The notes under the pieces: model-generated
The model's database searches: none
The model's input: only the letters and a program-made list of their open reading frames with translations
Told to the model about the DNA's origin: nothing
Position numbers and translations under genes: made by a program
Shown: piece after piece, positions 7,564-16,633 of the stretch
How positions within the stretch are numbered: position 1 is the first letter of the stretch
Layout of the letters: every line of letters starts with the position of its first letter
NCBI RefSeq assembly: GCF_028687615.1
Contig: NZ_JAQTZU010000013.1
Coordinates: 1-64,000, forward strand
Length of the DNA stretch: 64,000 bases
Reading direction: 5' to 3'
From: Methylovulum sp.
GTDB taxonomy: Bacteria; Pseudomonadota; Gammaproteobacteria; Methylococcales; Methylomonadaceae

Positions 7564-9972
7564 TTATATTGGCTCCCTGGCATCCTCCACTTCACCAGCA
7601 GGCCACTGCCAGTTCAGGATTTCCGGCATATCTTCGCCGTATTTGTAAATATAATGTTTATGGTCAATCAATTTATCACGGATATATTGTTTGAGATAAA
7701 CCGCCTGGTTGCCCAGGCTAGGTACGCGGTCAATCACATCGGCGGCCAGATGGAAACGGTCAATGTCATTCATGACCACCATATCGAACGGCGTGGAGGT
7801 CGTGCCTTCCTCCTTATAACCACGGACATGCAGATTGGCGTGGTTGGTGCGGCGGTAGGTCAGGCGATGGATCAGCCAAGGATAGCCGTGATAAGCAAAA
7901 ACCACCGGTTTGTCTTTGGTGAAAATTTCATCAAAGTCCTTGTCTGACAAGCCATTAGGATGTTCGTTAGTCGGTTGCAGACGCATCAAATTGACGACGT
8001 TGACCACGCGGATTTTCAGCTCAGGCACTTTCGTGCGTAACAGGTCGACGGCGGCCAGGGTTTCCAAAGTCGGCACATCACCGGCACAGGCCATCACCAC
8101 ATCAGGTTCAGAGCCATAATCATTGCTCGCCCATTCCCAGACACCAAGCCCTGCCGTGCAATGCTTGACCGCCTCATCCATCGTCAACCATTGCGGTGCC
8201 GGCTGTTTGCCCGCGACGATGACATTGACGTAATTGCGGCTACGCAAGACATGGTCGGTCACCGACAACAAGGTATTGGCATCGGGTGGTAAATACACGC
8301 GGATGACTTCGGCTTTTTTATTGACAACATGGTCGATAAAGCCGGGGTCCTGGTGCGAAAAACCGTTATGGTCTTGCCGCCAGACATGCGAAGTCAACAG
8401 ATAATTCAAGGACGCGACAGGCCGCCGCCACGGGATGCGGTTGCAGGTTTTCAACCATTTTGCATGTTGGTTGAACATCGAATCGACGATATGGATGAAC
8501 GCCTCATAGCACGAAAAAAAGCCGTGCCGCCCGGTCAGCAAATAGCCTTCCAGCCAGCCTTGGCAAGTATGTTCGCTAAGGATTTCCATGACCCGTCCGT
8601 TTTGGGACAGATGGGTGTCTTCCGGCAAGATTTTTTCCATCCACACCCGCGAAGTCACGTCGAAAATATCATCCCAGCGGTTTGATGCCGTTTCATCCGG
8701 GCCAAAAATGCGGAAATTGGCTTGCTCCATATTGCCCCGCATCACATCACGCAAAAACCGCCCCATCACGCGCGTCGCTTCGGCATTCACCGCACCTGGT
8801 GACGGCACATCGACCGCATAATTGCGAAAATCCGGCAGGCGCAAATCACGCAACAGCAAACCGCCGTTGGCATGGGGATTATCGCTGATCCGTTTTGATC
8901 CGGTAGGCGCAAGTTCCAGCAACGCTGGCATAGGCCGGCCTTGGTCATCAAAAAGCTCTTCGGGACGGTAACTTTTCAGCCAGCGTTCGAGCATCTCGAC
9001 ATGCTCGGGATTTTCCGCCAGATTCGCCAACGGTACTTGATGTGACCGCCAGAAACCTTCAGTTTTTTTGCCATCGACGCTGGAAGGCCCTGTCCAGCCT
9101 TTAGGCGTCCGTAAAATGACCATAGGCCAAATCGGACGTGTGATAGGCAAATCACCCAATCGGGCTTGCTTCTGGATCGCGGCGATTTCTTCAAGGCATT
9201 GATCCAGCACACTCGCCATGCGGGTATGGACAATTTCAGGGTCATGGCCTTCGACCAGATAAGCACGGTAGCCATAGCCCGCAAACAATTGGATCAACTC
9301 ATCTTCGTCGATACGGCTGAGCAAGGTCGGATTGGCGATTTTATAGCCGTTCAGGTGCAGGATGGGCAACACCACGCCATCGCGTTGCGGATTCAGGAAC
9401 TTATTGGAATGCCACGCCGCCGCCATCGGCCCGGTTTCCGCTTCGCCGTCACCGACCACACAACAGGCAATCAAATCAGGATTGTCAAATACCGCGCCAT
9501 AAGCGTGGGACAAGGCATAACCCAATTCACCGCCTTCGTGGATCGAACCCGGGGTTTCCGGGGCAACATGGCTGGGAATACCGCCTGGAAAAGAAAATTG
9601 TTTGAACAAGGCTTTCATGCCCTCCTTGTCCTGCGGGATGCTCGGATAATAATCGCTGTAAGTGCCTTCCAGCCAGCAATTGGCAACCATCGCCGGGCCA
9701 CCATGTCCGGGCCCGCAAATATAAATCATGTTCAAGTCATGGGCTTTAATCAAACGGTTCAGATGCACATAAATAAAATTCAATCCTGGCGTCGTACCCC
9801 AATGCCCCAGCAAACGTGGCTTGATATGTTCCAAGGTCAACGGCTCTTTCAGCAACGGATTGTCCAGCAGATAAATCTGCCCGACAGACAAATAATTTGC
9901 CGCCCGCCAATACGCATTTATTTGTTCGAGCATCTCCGCAGATAAGCGCGAATCATGATGATTAGTTTCCAT
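7564..9972 (-). CDS. xfp: phosphoketolase (xylulose-5-phosphate / fructose-6-phosphate)
   Basis: This thiamine-diphosphate enzyme cleaves xylulose-5-P (and often fructose-6-P) with phosphate to acetyl-phosphate plus glyceraldehyde-3-P or erythrose-4-P. The 802 residues match the family. Visible blocks are [15 protein letters not shown] (56-70), the signature EGGELGY (146-152), and the diphosphate/Mg site GDGEAETGP (174-182). The C-terminal [12 protein letters not shown] and [13 protein letters not shown] regions are also present. GAGGAAG sits just before ATG 9972. The gene lies 46 bases after ackA on the same strand, so the acetyl-phosphate made here can be used at once for ATP and acetate. 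In type I methanotrophs this pair is a known branch off the ribulose monophosphate cycle; applying that here is inference. Confidence 0.95.
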   Translation of the reverse strand: METNHHDSRLSAEMLEQINAYWRAANYLSVGQIYLLDNPLLKEPLTLEHIKPRLLGHWGTTPGLNFIYVHLNRLIKAHDLNMIYICGPGHGGPAMVANCWLEGTYSDYYPSIPQDKEGMKALFKQFSFPGGIPSHVAPETPGSIHEGGELGYALSHAYGAVFDNPDLIACCVVGDGEAETGPMAAAWHSNKFLNPQRDGVVLPILHLNGYKIANPTLLSRIDEDELIQLFAGYGYRAYLVEGHDPEIVHTRMASVLDQCLEEIAAIQKQARLGDLPITRPIWPMVILRTPKGWTGPSSVDGKKTEGFWRSHQVPLANLAENPEHVEMLERWLKSYRPEELFDDQGRPMPALLELAPTGSKRISDNPHANGGLLLRDLRLPDFRNYAVDVPSPGAVNAEATRVMGRFLRDVMRGNMEQANFRIFGPDETASNRWDDIFDVTSRVWMEKILPEDTHLSQNGRVMEILSEHTCQGWLEGYLLTGRHGFFSCYEAFIHIVDSMFNQHAKWLKTCNRIPWRRPVASLNYLLTSHVWRQDHNGFSHQDPGFIDHVVNKKAEVIRVYLPPDANTLLSVTDHVLRSRNYVNVIVAGKQPAPQWLTMDEAVKHCTAGLGVWEWASNDYGSEPDVVMACAGDVPTLETLAAVDLLRTKVPELKIRVVNVVNLMRLQPTNEHPNGLSDKDFDEIFTKDKPVVFAYHGYPWLIHRLTYRRTNHANLHVRGYKEEGTTSTPFDMVVMNDIDRFHLAADVIDRVPSLGNQAVYLKQYIRDKLIDHKHYIYKYGEDMPEILNWQWPAGEVEDAREPI

Positions 9973-10018
9973 AGGCTTCCTCTTGTTGGTTATTAGGACA
10001 GGGGTGGTTTAAACAGAT

Positions 10019-11224
10019 TTAATCTGGACTAATTTGGCTAGGCCGCCGGTCCAGGAAAGATAATATCTGCCTGGCACAAACCCGCTCTTCTTCCGCCGGG
10101 ATAATAAGAATACGCGAACGGCTATCGGCACCACTTATATCGGGTTCATGCCGGGCATTGGCAACTAGGTCTATTGAAAAGCCTAATGGTTCCAGACCCG
10201 TGACAATACGCTGGCGAATTTCGGCGGCATGTTCGCCGATACCACCAGTAAAAACAAGGGCGGAAACTTCGCCCAAAACCGCGCAATAAGCCCCGATGGT
10301 TTTTTTGATCCGGTAACAGAACATGTCGATAGCCAACAGGGCGTCGCTGTCACCTTGCCCGGCTTTGAGCAAAATACGGCGCATATCGGTATCATCGCAA
10401 ATGGCTTTCAAACCGCTACGATGGTTCAGCACCGCGTCCAACTCATCCACAGACATGCCTTGCCGCTGCAAGGTCAACAGCACCATCGGATCGATATCGC
10501 CACTACGGCTAGCCATCATCAGGCCTTCGGTGGGTGAAAACCCCATCGACGTATCCACGCCCACACCCGCACGAATCGCGGTGGCACTGGCTCCCCCACC
10601 TAAGTGCAGGACAATCAGGTTCAGTTTTGCAGGTTCACACGCTAAATATCGGGCCGCCTCAGTCAAACTGTGCTGGCAAGAAATGCCATGAAAACCGTAG
10701 CGGTAAAATGCCACGCTTGAAGACAATGACGCCGGGATCGCGTAACGCCCGGCATATTCTGGGATGTTGCGGTGAAAAGCGGTATCAAACAGGGCAAATT
10801 GGGCAACCTCAGGAAAATGCCGACAGGCCATTTGCACACCCAAGCGATTGAGTGGATTATGCAGCGGCGCGTAGCGGTCCAGTCCGGCAAGACGTTGCAA
10901 TACATCTGGGTTGATGGGCGTTAGTGTAGCAAACCAATCCGCGCCATGCACGATACGGTGCCCGATAGCTGCCAGCACCCAAGCTTCGGCATCCAGCCAC
11001 TGTCGCCAACGGTCCAACACCAAAGCCAACACAGCCGAAACATCGCCGACCGGCCCACAATGCTCCTCCACCATTTGACCTTGCAAATCCTGACCGCCAA
11101 TGACCACACCATCGACACGGCCATAATCCGCTGTCAATACCGCTATATCCCGTAAATCGCCATCAAACAAGTGGGTTTTAACCGATGTGCTACCGACATT
11201 GACGACCAGCAACCACACACTCAT
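10019..11224 (-). CDS. ackA: acetate kinase
   Basis: The enzyme interconverts acetyl-phosphate + ADP and acetate + ATP in the cytoplasm. The 401-residue protein begins VVNVGSTSVKTHLFD, the NxGSxSxK phosphate loop (N9 to K16). It also has the HRIVHG block (near 87), FDTAFHRNIPEYAGRY, GFHGISCQHS and VLHLGGGASATAI, and ends near FTGGIGEHAAEIR, all standard for AckA. It is the first gene of an ackA-xfp unit. A double-hairpin terminator at 11438-11472 separates it from the divergently placed gene at 11593. The phosphate-loop residue after NVG is GST rather than GSS, an accepted variation. Confidence 0.95.
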   Translation of the reverse strand: MSVWLLVVNVGSTSVKTHLFDGDLRDIAVLTADYGRVDGVVIGGQDLQGQMVEEHCGPVGDVSAVLALVLDRWRQWLDAEAWVLAAIGHRIVHGADWFATLTPINPDVLQRLAGLDRYAPLHNPLNRLGVQMACRHFPEVAQFALFDTAFHRNIPEYAGRYAIPASLSSSVAFYRYGFHGISCQHSLTEAARYLACEPAKLNLIVLHLGGGASATAIRAGVGVDTSMGFSPTEGLMMASRSGDIDPMVLLTLQRQGMSVDELDAVLNHRSGLKAICDDTDMRRILLKAGQGDSDALLAIDMFCYRIKKTIGAYCAVLGEVSALVFTGGIGEHAAEIRQRIVTGLEPLGFSIDLVANARHEPDISGADSRSRILIIPAEEERVCARQILSFLDRRPSQISPD

Positions 11225-11437
11225 AAGCCCAAACCATCCATCATGCCAATCACCGCCTCAACTAAACCATCACGCATAACGCTATGATAAACACGATAGG
11301 CGTATCGGAACAAAGCTTATTTACAATCAAGCCCGTTAATGACCAGCAGATTTGAAACGCACAGGAAATAAAAGCCTTCCTCCAGGTTTTAAAATCCAGA
11401 AAGGCCTACGGCATCTGGCAATGGCCTTCAGAAATAA

Positions 11438-11472
11438 AAAAAGAGTCCAAAAACAGGTTTTTGGACTCTTTT
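11438..11472. terminator. bidirectional hairpin with A and T tracts
   Basis: AAAAAGAGTCCAAAAAC (11438-11454) pairs with GTTTTTGGACTCTTTT (11457-11472). It lies between two divergently transcribed genes (ackA to the left and the membrane gene at 11593 to the right). No other gene is visible in 11225-11592. Confidence 0.6.
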
Positions 11473-11592
11473 CGGGTACATTATTTGTAGGGGCAATTTT
11501 AATCGCCGCTACTTAGTTCCTGTATTATATGCAAATCGGAACGTTATTTTTTACCGAATCCTTACGATTTGAAATCCCCTACAGAGACATTT

Positions 11593-12090
11593 ATGAAGAA
11601 GCTTTTACTTTCCCTACTCGCCATCATTTTAATCATCGAAGAATGGCTTTGGGAGTTGCTGTCGGCTTTCGGTCATCGGCTGATTGTTTGGTTAAGATTG
11701 TCCAAATTCGAACGATGGCTGGGTCAAACTTCGCCGGGACTGGCCTTGGCTGCCATGATGATCCCGCTATTGATTGTCACGCCAATGAATTTAGCCGCCC
11801 TTTGGATGTTAGCCAATGGTTTGATTTTACAAGGGATTGCCTTGGAAGTGGTTGCCAAACTCCTAGGCACTTTATTAATCTCACGGGTATTCGCGCTGAC
11901 CAAAAACCAGTTGCTGACCTTTACCGTGATTGCCTGGACTTACGGAACCATTACCGGATGGTTGATTTGGGCACATGCCAAAATCACCGAAACGGCGGCA
12001 TACCAATTAGCCCAGCGCACAAAAAAACAAGTGCAGGCGAAATTGAGTGTGGTGCGGGGGTATTTACGCGATTTTTGGTCGCAACGCTGA
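11593..12090 (+). CDS. hypothetical inner-membrane protein
   Basis: The 165-residue protein starts MKKLLLSLLAIILIIEEWLW, a hydrophobic first helix. Two or three further hydrophobic segments follow near 50-70 (LALAAMMIPLLIVTPMNL), 75-105 and 115-137 (LLTFTVIAWTYGTITGWLIW), then a basic amphipathic tail (QRTKKQVQAKLSVV). ATG 11593 is chosen over the in-frame ATG at 11569 because the membrane helix then starts at residue 4. I do not recognise a named family. It converges on the tsaC-like gene with 48 bases between stops. Confidence 0.65.
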   Translation: MKKLLLSLLAIILIIEEWLWELLSAFGHRLIVWLRLSKFERWLGQTSPGLALAAMMIPLLIVTPMNLAALWMLANGLILQGIALEVVAKLLGTLLISRVFALTKNQLLTFTVIAWTYGTITGWLIWAHAKITETAAYQLAQRTKKQVQAKLSVVRGYLRDFWSQR

Positions 12091-12138
12091 GGTTCAAACT
12101 GGCCCAAGTTTCAATCTGCCGCCATCGCCTCCAATCGA

Positions 12139-13116
12139 CTAAACCGCCACCGCCGCTTTACCCAAACGGTCATTGACGGCACGCCATGCTTCGGTTTGCG
12201 GAGGCTGTTCCACCAAAATCCTGTCCAATTGCAAGCCATCCAACTTCCGCAACGACGCGTACAAGGCTTGTGCATACGCCGCTACCGAATCAGGCATGTG
12301 CTCAACGACCAGCAAAGGATGCGCGGGCAAATCCTGCTGATAAGCCAAGACCCCCACACGCTGATGACCGTCCAAAAAAGTTTGCGCCAGCTTCGCCAAA
12401 TCCTGTGCTGGACATAGCAAAGCCATCGTCACCGGGGCGTAATGCACCGCCATCATGCCAGGGGCGCGGATTTCCGATACCGCCTCCGGCAACAACAATG
12501 TTTGCTGCAACACGGCTTCAATCGCCGCCACGCTAAGCTGTCCGGGCCGCAGTAAACGCGGTTGCCCGCCACTTAAATCAATAATCGTCGATTCCACGCC
12601 CACCTGGCAGGGGCCGCCATCCAAAATCATCGCCACCGCATCGCCCAATTCCTCAGCTACATGCGCCGCTTGCGTGGGGCTGATACGGCAATACCGGTTT
12701 GCCGACGGCGCGGCAATCCCGCCACCAAAGGCCTGCAACAATTGCAAGGCCACCGGATGGTTCGGTACCCGCAAAGCCACCGTGTCCTGCCCACCGGTCA
12801 CCGCCAGGGGTACGGAGACTTTTTTGCGTAAAATGACCGCCAACGGCCCGGGCCAAAACCGCTCCGCCAATTGCCATGCCGACGCAGGAACCTCCGCCGC
12901 CCAATCCGGCAGCATCGACTTATCGGCTAAATGCACGATTAGCGGATGATCGGCAGGTCGGCCTTTCGCGGCAAAAATACCCCTCACCGCTTCGGCATTG
13001 CTGGCATCTGCGCCTAAACCGTAGACGGTCTCGGTCGGAAACGCGACCAAGCGGCCTTGTTTTAATAATTGCGCGGCTTCGTGGATAGCCACGGCATCGG
13101 CTGGACGTGGTGTCAT
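12139..13116 (-). CDS. L-threonylcarbamoyladenylate synthase, Sua5 type (YrdC + Sua5 domains)
   Basis: The enzyme makes threonylcarbamoyl-AMP from Thr, bicarbonate and ATP, the first step of the t6A37 tRNA modification. The 325-residue protein has the YrdC core in its first 200 residues: KQGRLVAFPTETVYGLGADA, KGRPADHPLIVH, SANRYCRISPTQAAHV and GVESTIIDLSGG. A C-terminal Sua5 domain (MAVHYAPVTMALL and following) makes it the long form rather than the short TsaC. ATG 13116 is taken because YrdC homology starts there; an upstream GTG at 13140 is possible. It lies just downstream of the nitrilase gene, 28 bases away by this start, and the nitrilase-GNAT-Sua5 genes run as one unit. Confidence 0.92.
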   Translation of the reverse strand: MTPRPADAVAIHEAAQLLKQGRLVAFPTETVYGLGADASNAEAVRGIFAAKGRPADHPLIVHLADKSMLPDWAAEVPASAWQLAERFWPGPLAVILRKKVSVPLAVTGGQDTVALRVPNHPVALQLLQAFGGGIAAPSANRYCRISPTQAAHVAEELGDAVAMILDGGPCQVGVESTIIDLSGGQPRLLRPGQLSVAAIEAVLQQTLLLPEAVSEIRAPGMMAVHYAPVTMALLCPAQDLAKLAQTFLDGHQRVGVLAYQQDLPAHPLLVVEHMPDSVAAYAQALYASLRKLDGLQLDRILVEQPPQTEAWRAVNDRLGKAAVAV

Positions 13117-13144
13117 TTCAATACCCAATTCAAGCACCGCACCA

Positions 13145-14017
13145 TCACAAGGCAAGCACAGGCTTGCATTGCAAAGGCCAATCGCGGTAATTGAACACCT
13201 GTCCTTCCGCCCTAACCGTGGCAATGCCCTCCAAGGACACGTCGGCAAACACCCATTGCACGGCGTTTAATTCCCCGCAGGCCAAAACACCATTATCAGG
13301 AAATCCCCTATCGACGGGTGTGTAAACAGCGGATGCGCCAATATTCACATCCACCGCTTCCGACCACGGGGCTTCACCGACCAAGCACGCTTGCACGACA
13401 TAACATTGGTTTTCCAAGGCCCGCGCCTGGCAAGCGATTTTCACGCGGTGATAACCTGCCAAGGTGTCGGTGCAACTAGGCACTAAAATCAGATTCGCGC
13501 CCGCTTCGACTTGCTGCCTTGCCAACAACGGAAATTCACTGTCGTAACAAATGTTGATGGCGATTTTGCCATATCCGGTATCGAAAACTTTCAATTCCTT
13601 GCCGCTGGTAATATGCCATTGCTCGTTTTCAAAGCGCGTCATCATCAGTTTTTCCTGATAATCGACGCCGCCATCGGCGAAAAACAGATAGGCGCGGTTG
13701 TGGTATCCGCCCGGTCCCACAAGCACCGGAAACGTGCCCGCTTGAATCAGGCATTGGAACTGTTGCGCCAAACCTTTGAACAACGCGACAAAATCTTCAT
13801 GTAGCGTCTGCATGGCTTCGAGCTGTTTGCTCAAGGACGAATACACGTCTTTGCCGAACAACGAGGCCAGTTCCATGCTGTTGTATTCAGGGAAAAGCAG
13901 GATTTTCGCGCCTTGTGCCGCAGCGTCTTGCACCCAGCGAGTGGATTTGTCGATATAGGCTTGCCAGTTATCGAGGAAGCTGATGTCGTATTGGGCGGTG
14001 GCGATTTTAACGTTCAT
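13145..14017 (-). CDS. carbon-nitrogen hydrolase (nitrilase superfamily)
   Basis: The 290-residue protein carries the nitrilase triad E44 (LFPEYNSME), K123 (YQEKLMMTRFE) and C156 (INICYDSEFP). The fold therefore suggests hydrolysis of an amide or nitrile; the substrate is unknown. The start codon lies 11 bases inside the preceding GNAT gene, so translation is probably coupled. Nitrilase/GNAT pairs of this kind occur in many proteobacteria, and they suggest an acyl-group transfer plus deamidation on the same small molecule, which is inference. The downstream neighbour is Sua5. Confidence 0.9.
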   Translation of the reverse strand: MNVKIATAQYDISFLDNWQAYIDKSTRWVQDAAAQGAKILLFPEYNSMELASLFGKDVYSSLSKQLEAMQTLHEDFVALFKGLAQQFQCLIQAGTFPVLVGPGGYHNRAYLFFADGGVDYQEKLMMTRFENEQWHITSGKELKVFDTGYGKIAINICYDSEFPLLARQQVEAGANLILVPSCTDTLAGYHRVKIACQARALENQCYVVQACLVGEAPWSEAVDVNIGASAVYTPVDRGFPDNGVLACGELNAVQWVFADVSLEGIATVRAEGQVFNYRDWPLQCKPVLAL

Positions 14018-14606
14018 GTTTTAACCAAAAAGTCATAGGTTTGGCGGTTTCTTCGGTATCGTCCAAATCTTTCCAGACGTATTCGGTGCGCAGTTCAGGA
14101 TGCTTGAAATAACCGCGTTTGTTCCAAAACGCATCCAACGGCACATAATCGGCGGGGCGGCGCGGATGGTCAACTGGGCGTTCGACGCAGCAAAAAGTGA
14201 TGTGTTTGAAGCCGCCCAAATCGGCGGCATGGGCTTCGCGTTCTTCAAAAAAACGCACACCTATGCCTAAGCCGCGATAATTTTTGTCCAGCACCGATTC
14301 GCTGCAATAAAACACATCGTCCAGATGATAAGCATTGGTTATAAAAGGCCGCTGCATTTCCTCGGTTTCGTATTTCATCGGCAAGGCGGTGGAGGCACCG
14401 ACCACTTTATCACCATCCAAAGCCAGTACGATCACGCTGGCGGGGTTGTCGATATAGGTTTGCAGGTATTTTTTTTCGTAATCCAAAGTCCCGTCATACA
14501 GATACGGAAAATAGCGGAACACATCAATACGGAGCCGCGCCAGTTCGGGGATGAAAGGGATTAAGGCTACGCCGCTGTAGCGGTGTATGCTGATATTTTT
14601 GGACAT
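14007..14606 (-). CDS. GNAT family N-acetyltransferase
   Basis: The 199-residue protein has the acetyl-CoA loop in NYRGLGIGVRFFEERE (pattern R-G-x-G-x-G, near residue 115-130) and a preceding beta strand VIVLALDGDKVVGASTALPM. The start at 14606 is set by GGGAG about nine bases upstream; an upstream frame extension to 14696 reads like non-coding sequence. Its stop overlaps the start of the nitrilase gene, implying a shared job. The acceptor substrate cannot be read from sequence. Confidence 0.88.
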   Translation of the reverse strand: MSKNISIHRYSGVALIPFIPELARLRIDVFRYFPYLYDGTLDYEKKYLQTYIDNPASVIVLALDGDKVVGASTALPMKYETEEMQRPFITNAYHLDDVFYCSESVLDKNYRGLGIGVRFFEEREAHAADLGGFKHITFCCVERPVDHPRRPADYVPLDAFWNKRGYFKHPELRTEYVWKDLDDTEETAKPMTFWLKHER

Positions 14607-14677
14607 CGCTAGACTCCCGTGCAAAAACCCCCATTTTAGCCGAACTTGATAGGGTTTGCGTAGCTTGCGGGAATTTG

Positions 14678-14718
14678 ATTTGTCCACGAAAGGCACGAAA
14701 CGAAGGGGATTTTTATTA
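14678..14718 (+). repeat. CACGAAA-type dispersed repeat, copy 1
   Basis: ATTTGTCCACGAAAGGCACG and the following GAAACGAAGG resemble the stretches at 16190-16228 and (reversed) 16431-16472. It lies in the 240-base gap between the metalloprotease-like gene and the GNAT gene, which otherwise shows no gene. Confidence 0.5.
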
Positions 14719-14849
14719 TCGTAGGATGCAAATGGCTATTTACCCAATCCTTCTTGCTCAAAAATGTATTTCAGCAATTTATCGTGGGTGAAGAAAGCCG
14801 TATCAGCGTTTGCTTTTATGGGAGCTGACATATATGTTTCTAAAACCGT

Positions 14850-16145
14850 TTACAAGATATTCGCATAATCCTGTTCCAACTGCCGGAAATTCAGCGAGGT
14901 CATAAAGCGGCTGAAACTCATCCAGGCGGACAAGCCATTCAAATCTTTAAATTGTGGCGGCAGGAAACGCGGCGGTGACACCGTGCCTTCCTCGACCAAA
15001 TCCGCCATGACTTTCATATCTTCAATCATGGTTTTGCCGCAAAACAACAGCGGGATGCGGTCTGGCTTGCCTTTGTAGACGGCTAGGCGCATAAAGTTGT
15101 AGGTCAGCACGAAGCCTTTGATGTACGTCAAATCCTTGGTGAACGGCATCCCGGTGGAACTGCTGCCACGGAACACGCGGCTGGTGAAGGTGTAGCTGTC
15201 TTCATCATCCAGGCCTTTGGCGCGGAAAAACTCGAAAATATCCAAAAAATCCGCGCCTTCTTCAACGAGCGTGGTGGCACGGACGCGGTTGATCAAACGC
15301 ATCAGCCGCTCCGGTGTCGAGCTGAAGGTCAAAATTTCCATCAACACCGCCAAACCTTCTTGGGTGACCGTCGCCGAAGGCGGCCCTTTACCTAGAAAAG
15401 TGCAATACGGCTGCTCCAAACCGTTCAAGGTAGTCCCCAGATGCACCCAAGCCTCATGCACTTCCAGAATGCGCAAATCCCGCATATTGAACACGGCATC
15501 GGCGCGGATTTTGATGTAATCGGTACCCGCCGCCGCATCGGAGACTATGCCGTCACTGAGCATCGCGCGTAAGCCTTCGCCTGGAAATACCTCTTGGATT
15601 TTAGCGTTAAGAATGTCAACCGCGTCCTTGGCGTTGATGGTTTTGGGTTCCTCGCCCAAGAAATCCAGATCCAGCAATTGCTGCAAGGTCGATTCCATCA
15701 TGCTGCCCAGATCGGCGATGGTCGGGTCACCGACATGGAACACGTCTTGCGAGGAGCCGTACAGCTCTTGGGAAATATTGGAGAATGTCGAGGTGCCACG
15801 CCCTTCCAGCATGTACACGACATCCTGATATTCGCGGCAGATGCGGCGCATGATGACGCTGAGCGGGTTCAACTGACCCAATTTGCGCACCAGATCGCGC
15901 TCGATTTGGTGGAATTCGTCTTTTTTATCGCCAGGGTCAAAACCTAAAGGGCGTTGGCGGTAATACCCGGCATCGACGGCGGGCAGGGCTTTGCAAGCAC
16001 TCTGCATGAACGCCTGTTTGATGCTGTCATCCCATTTGATGGCGTCCAAAATACGGATGGGTTGTTGCGCCTTGACGATGCGATCAGATAAGGCTTTGAC
16101 TTCAGTGAGATAGGTGGTGGGCTTTAGAATTTTACTGCTGTTCAT
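14850..16145 (-). CDS. QEGLA-motif HExxxH metalloprotease-like protein (DUF1704; flavohemoglobin expression-modulating family)
   Basis: The 431-residue protein shows H230-E231-A-W-V-H235, a HExxxH zinc motif, followed by Q262-E-G-L-A266, the motif that names the flavohemoglobin expression-modulating QEGLA family. The family is distantly related to the eukaryotic tubulin carboxypeptidase MATCAP (DUF1704), which also uses HExxxH, so a peptidase or carboxypeptidase activity is likely; the QEGLA glutamate would be a further zinc ligand. The bacterial substrate is unknown. No signal peptide is seen, so it should act in the cytoplasm. The gene is single, in a region of palindromic repeats, and no flavohemoglobin gene is visible in the window. 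Confidence 0.85.
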   Translation of the reverse strand: MNSSKILKPTTYLTEVKALSDRIVKAQQPIRILDAIKWDDSIKQAFMQSACKALPAVDAGYYRQRPLGFDPGDKKDEFHQIERDLVRKLGQLNPLSVIMRRICREYQDVVYMLEGRGTSTFSNISQELYGSSQDVFHVGDPTIADLGSMMESTLQQLLDLDFLGEEPKTINAKDAVDILNAKIQEVFPGEGLRAMLSDGIVSDAAAGTDYIKIRADAVFNMRDLRILEVHEAWVHLGTTLNGLEQPYCTFLGKGPPSATVTQEGLAVLMEILTFSSTPERLMRLINRVRATTLVEEGADFLDIFEFFRAKGLDDEDSYTFTSRVFRGSSSTGMPFTKDLTYIKGFVLTYNFMRLAVYKGKPDRIPLLFCGKTMIEDMKVMADLVEEGTVSPPRFLPPQFKDLNGLSAWMSFSRFMTSLNFRQLEQDYANIL

Positions 16146-16189
16146 GGCGTGGTCTCAGATGGGGGCGATACGCGCTTGGTAATATGTGG

Positions 16190-16228
16190 TTTTTGTCCAC
16201 GAAAAACACGAAAGACACGAAAATTGTC
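16190..16228 (+). repeat. CACGAAA-type dispersed repeat, copy 2
   Basis: TTTTTGTCCACGAAAAACAC continues GAAAGACACGAAAATTGTC. Together with the reversed copy at 16431-16472 it forms imperfect inverted arms around about 200 bases. Confidence 0.55.
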
Positions 16229-16309
16229 TCGGTAATAAAGCCGATATTTTAGGGCGGAGTTATCCGTTCCGTAATGTTTTGGGTATCTGCGGGTAAATTG
16301 AAATGTTTA

Positions 16310-16390
16310 TGGTACGGGGACTGTGAAAGTCCTGTTCGGCACCGACGAAAATAGGAGTCAAAAAAACCTATTTATTTGACTCCTTATGGG
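16310..16390. other. run of three short hairpins, possible structured RNA
   Basis: Between the two repeat arms lie GGACT-gtgaa-AGTCC (16318-16332), TTCGG-ca-CCGAC (near 16335-16346), and AGGAGTCAAA (16353-16362) pairing with TTTGACTCCT (16375-16384). The order resembles a small RNA ending in a terminator, but the tail after the last stem is not a T run. Neither strand has an ORF here. Confidence 0.25.
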
Positions 16391-16430
16391 GTTGCTTTTG
16401 AAATGATTCATATCAAAGCACATTACCAAT

Positions 16431-16472
16431 CAATTTTCGTGTTTCTTCGTGTCTTTCGTGGACAATAATTTT
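16431..16472 (-). repeat. CACGAAA-type dispersed repeat, copy 3 (inverted)
   Basis: CAATTTTCGTGTTTCTTCGT continues GTCTTTCGTGGACAATAATTTT, the reverse complement pattern of copy 2 with a few mismatches. Confidence 0.55.
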
Positions 16473-16500
16473 ACGTAACGTCAGGCTTAAGTCATTTAGC

Positions 16501-16597
16501 AACTGATGTTACGCACCGACTACGAACTATCAATAACTTACAGTTATTTTTTGCTTTGTAAGTTATTGATTCTTCGTTTGTCTGCGTAACATCAGTT
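16501..16597. repeat. 97-bp long palindromic element (MITE-like)
   Basis: The arms 16501-16542 and 16557-16597 are about 41 bases each. They share AACTGATGTTACGCA at the outside and ATCAATAACTTACA at the inside with only a few mismatches between; the loop is 14 bases (16543-16556). Long near-perfect arms with no coding content fit a miniature inverted-repeat element or the end pair of a lost IS. The element sits directly after the PhoH gene stop. Confidence 0.65.
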
Positions 16598-16633
16598 AGC
16601 AATTGAAATGCCAATTGCAAGATCCACGCGAGT

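Noticed and set aside
9166-9945. 259-codon frame on the plus strand
   Set aside because: It lies entirely opposite the phosphoketolase gene, lacks a ribosome site, and its sequence shows no domain.
11529-12176. 215-codon plus-strand frame overlapping the small membrane protein
   Set aside because: The membrane protein in the other frame has regular hydrophobic helices; this frame is a charged mix without pattern.
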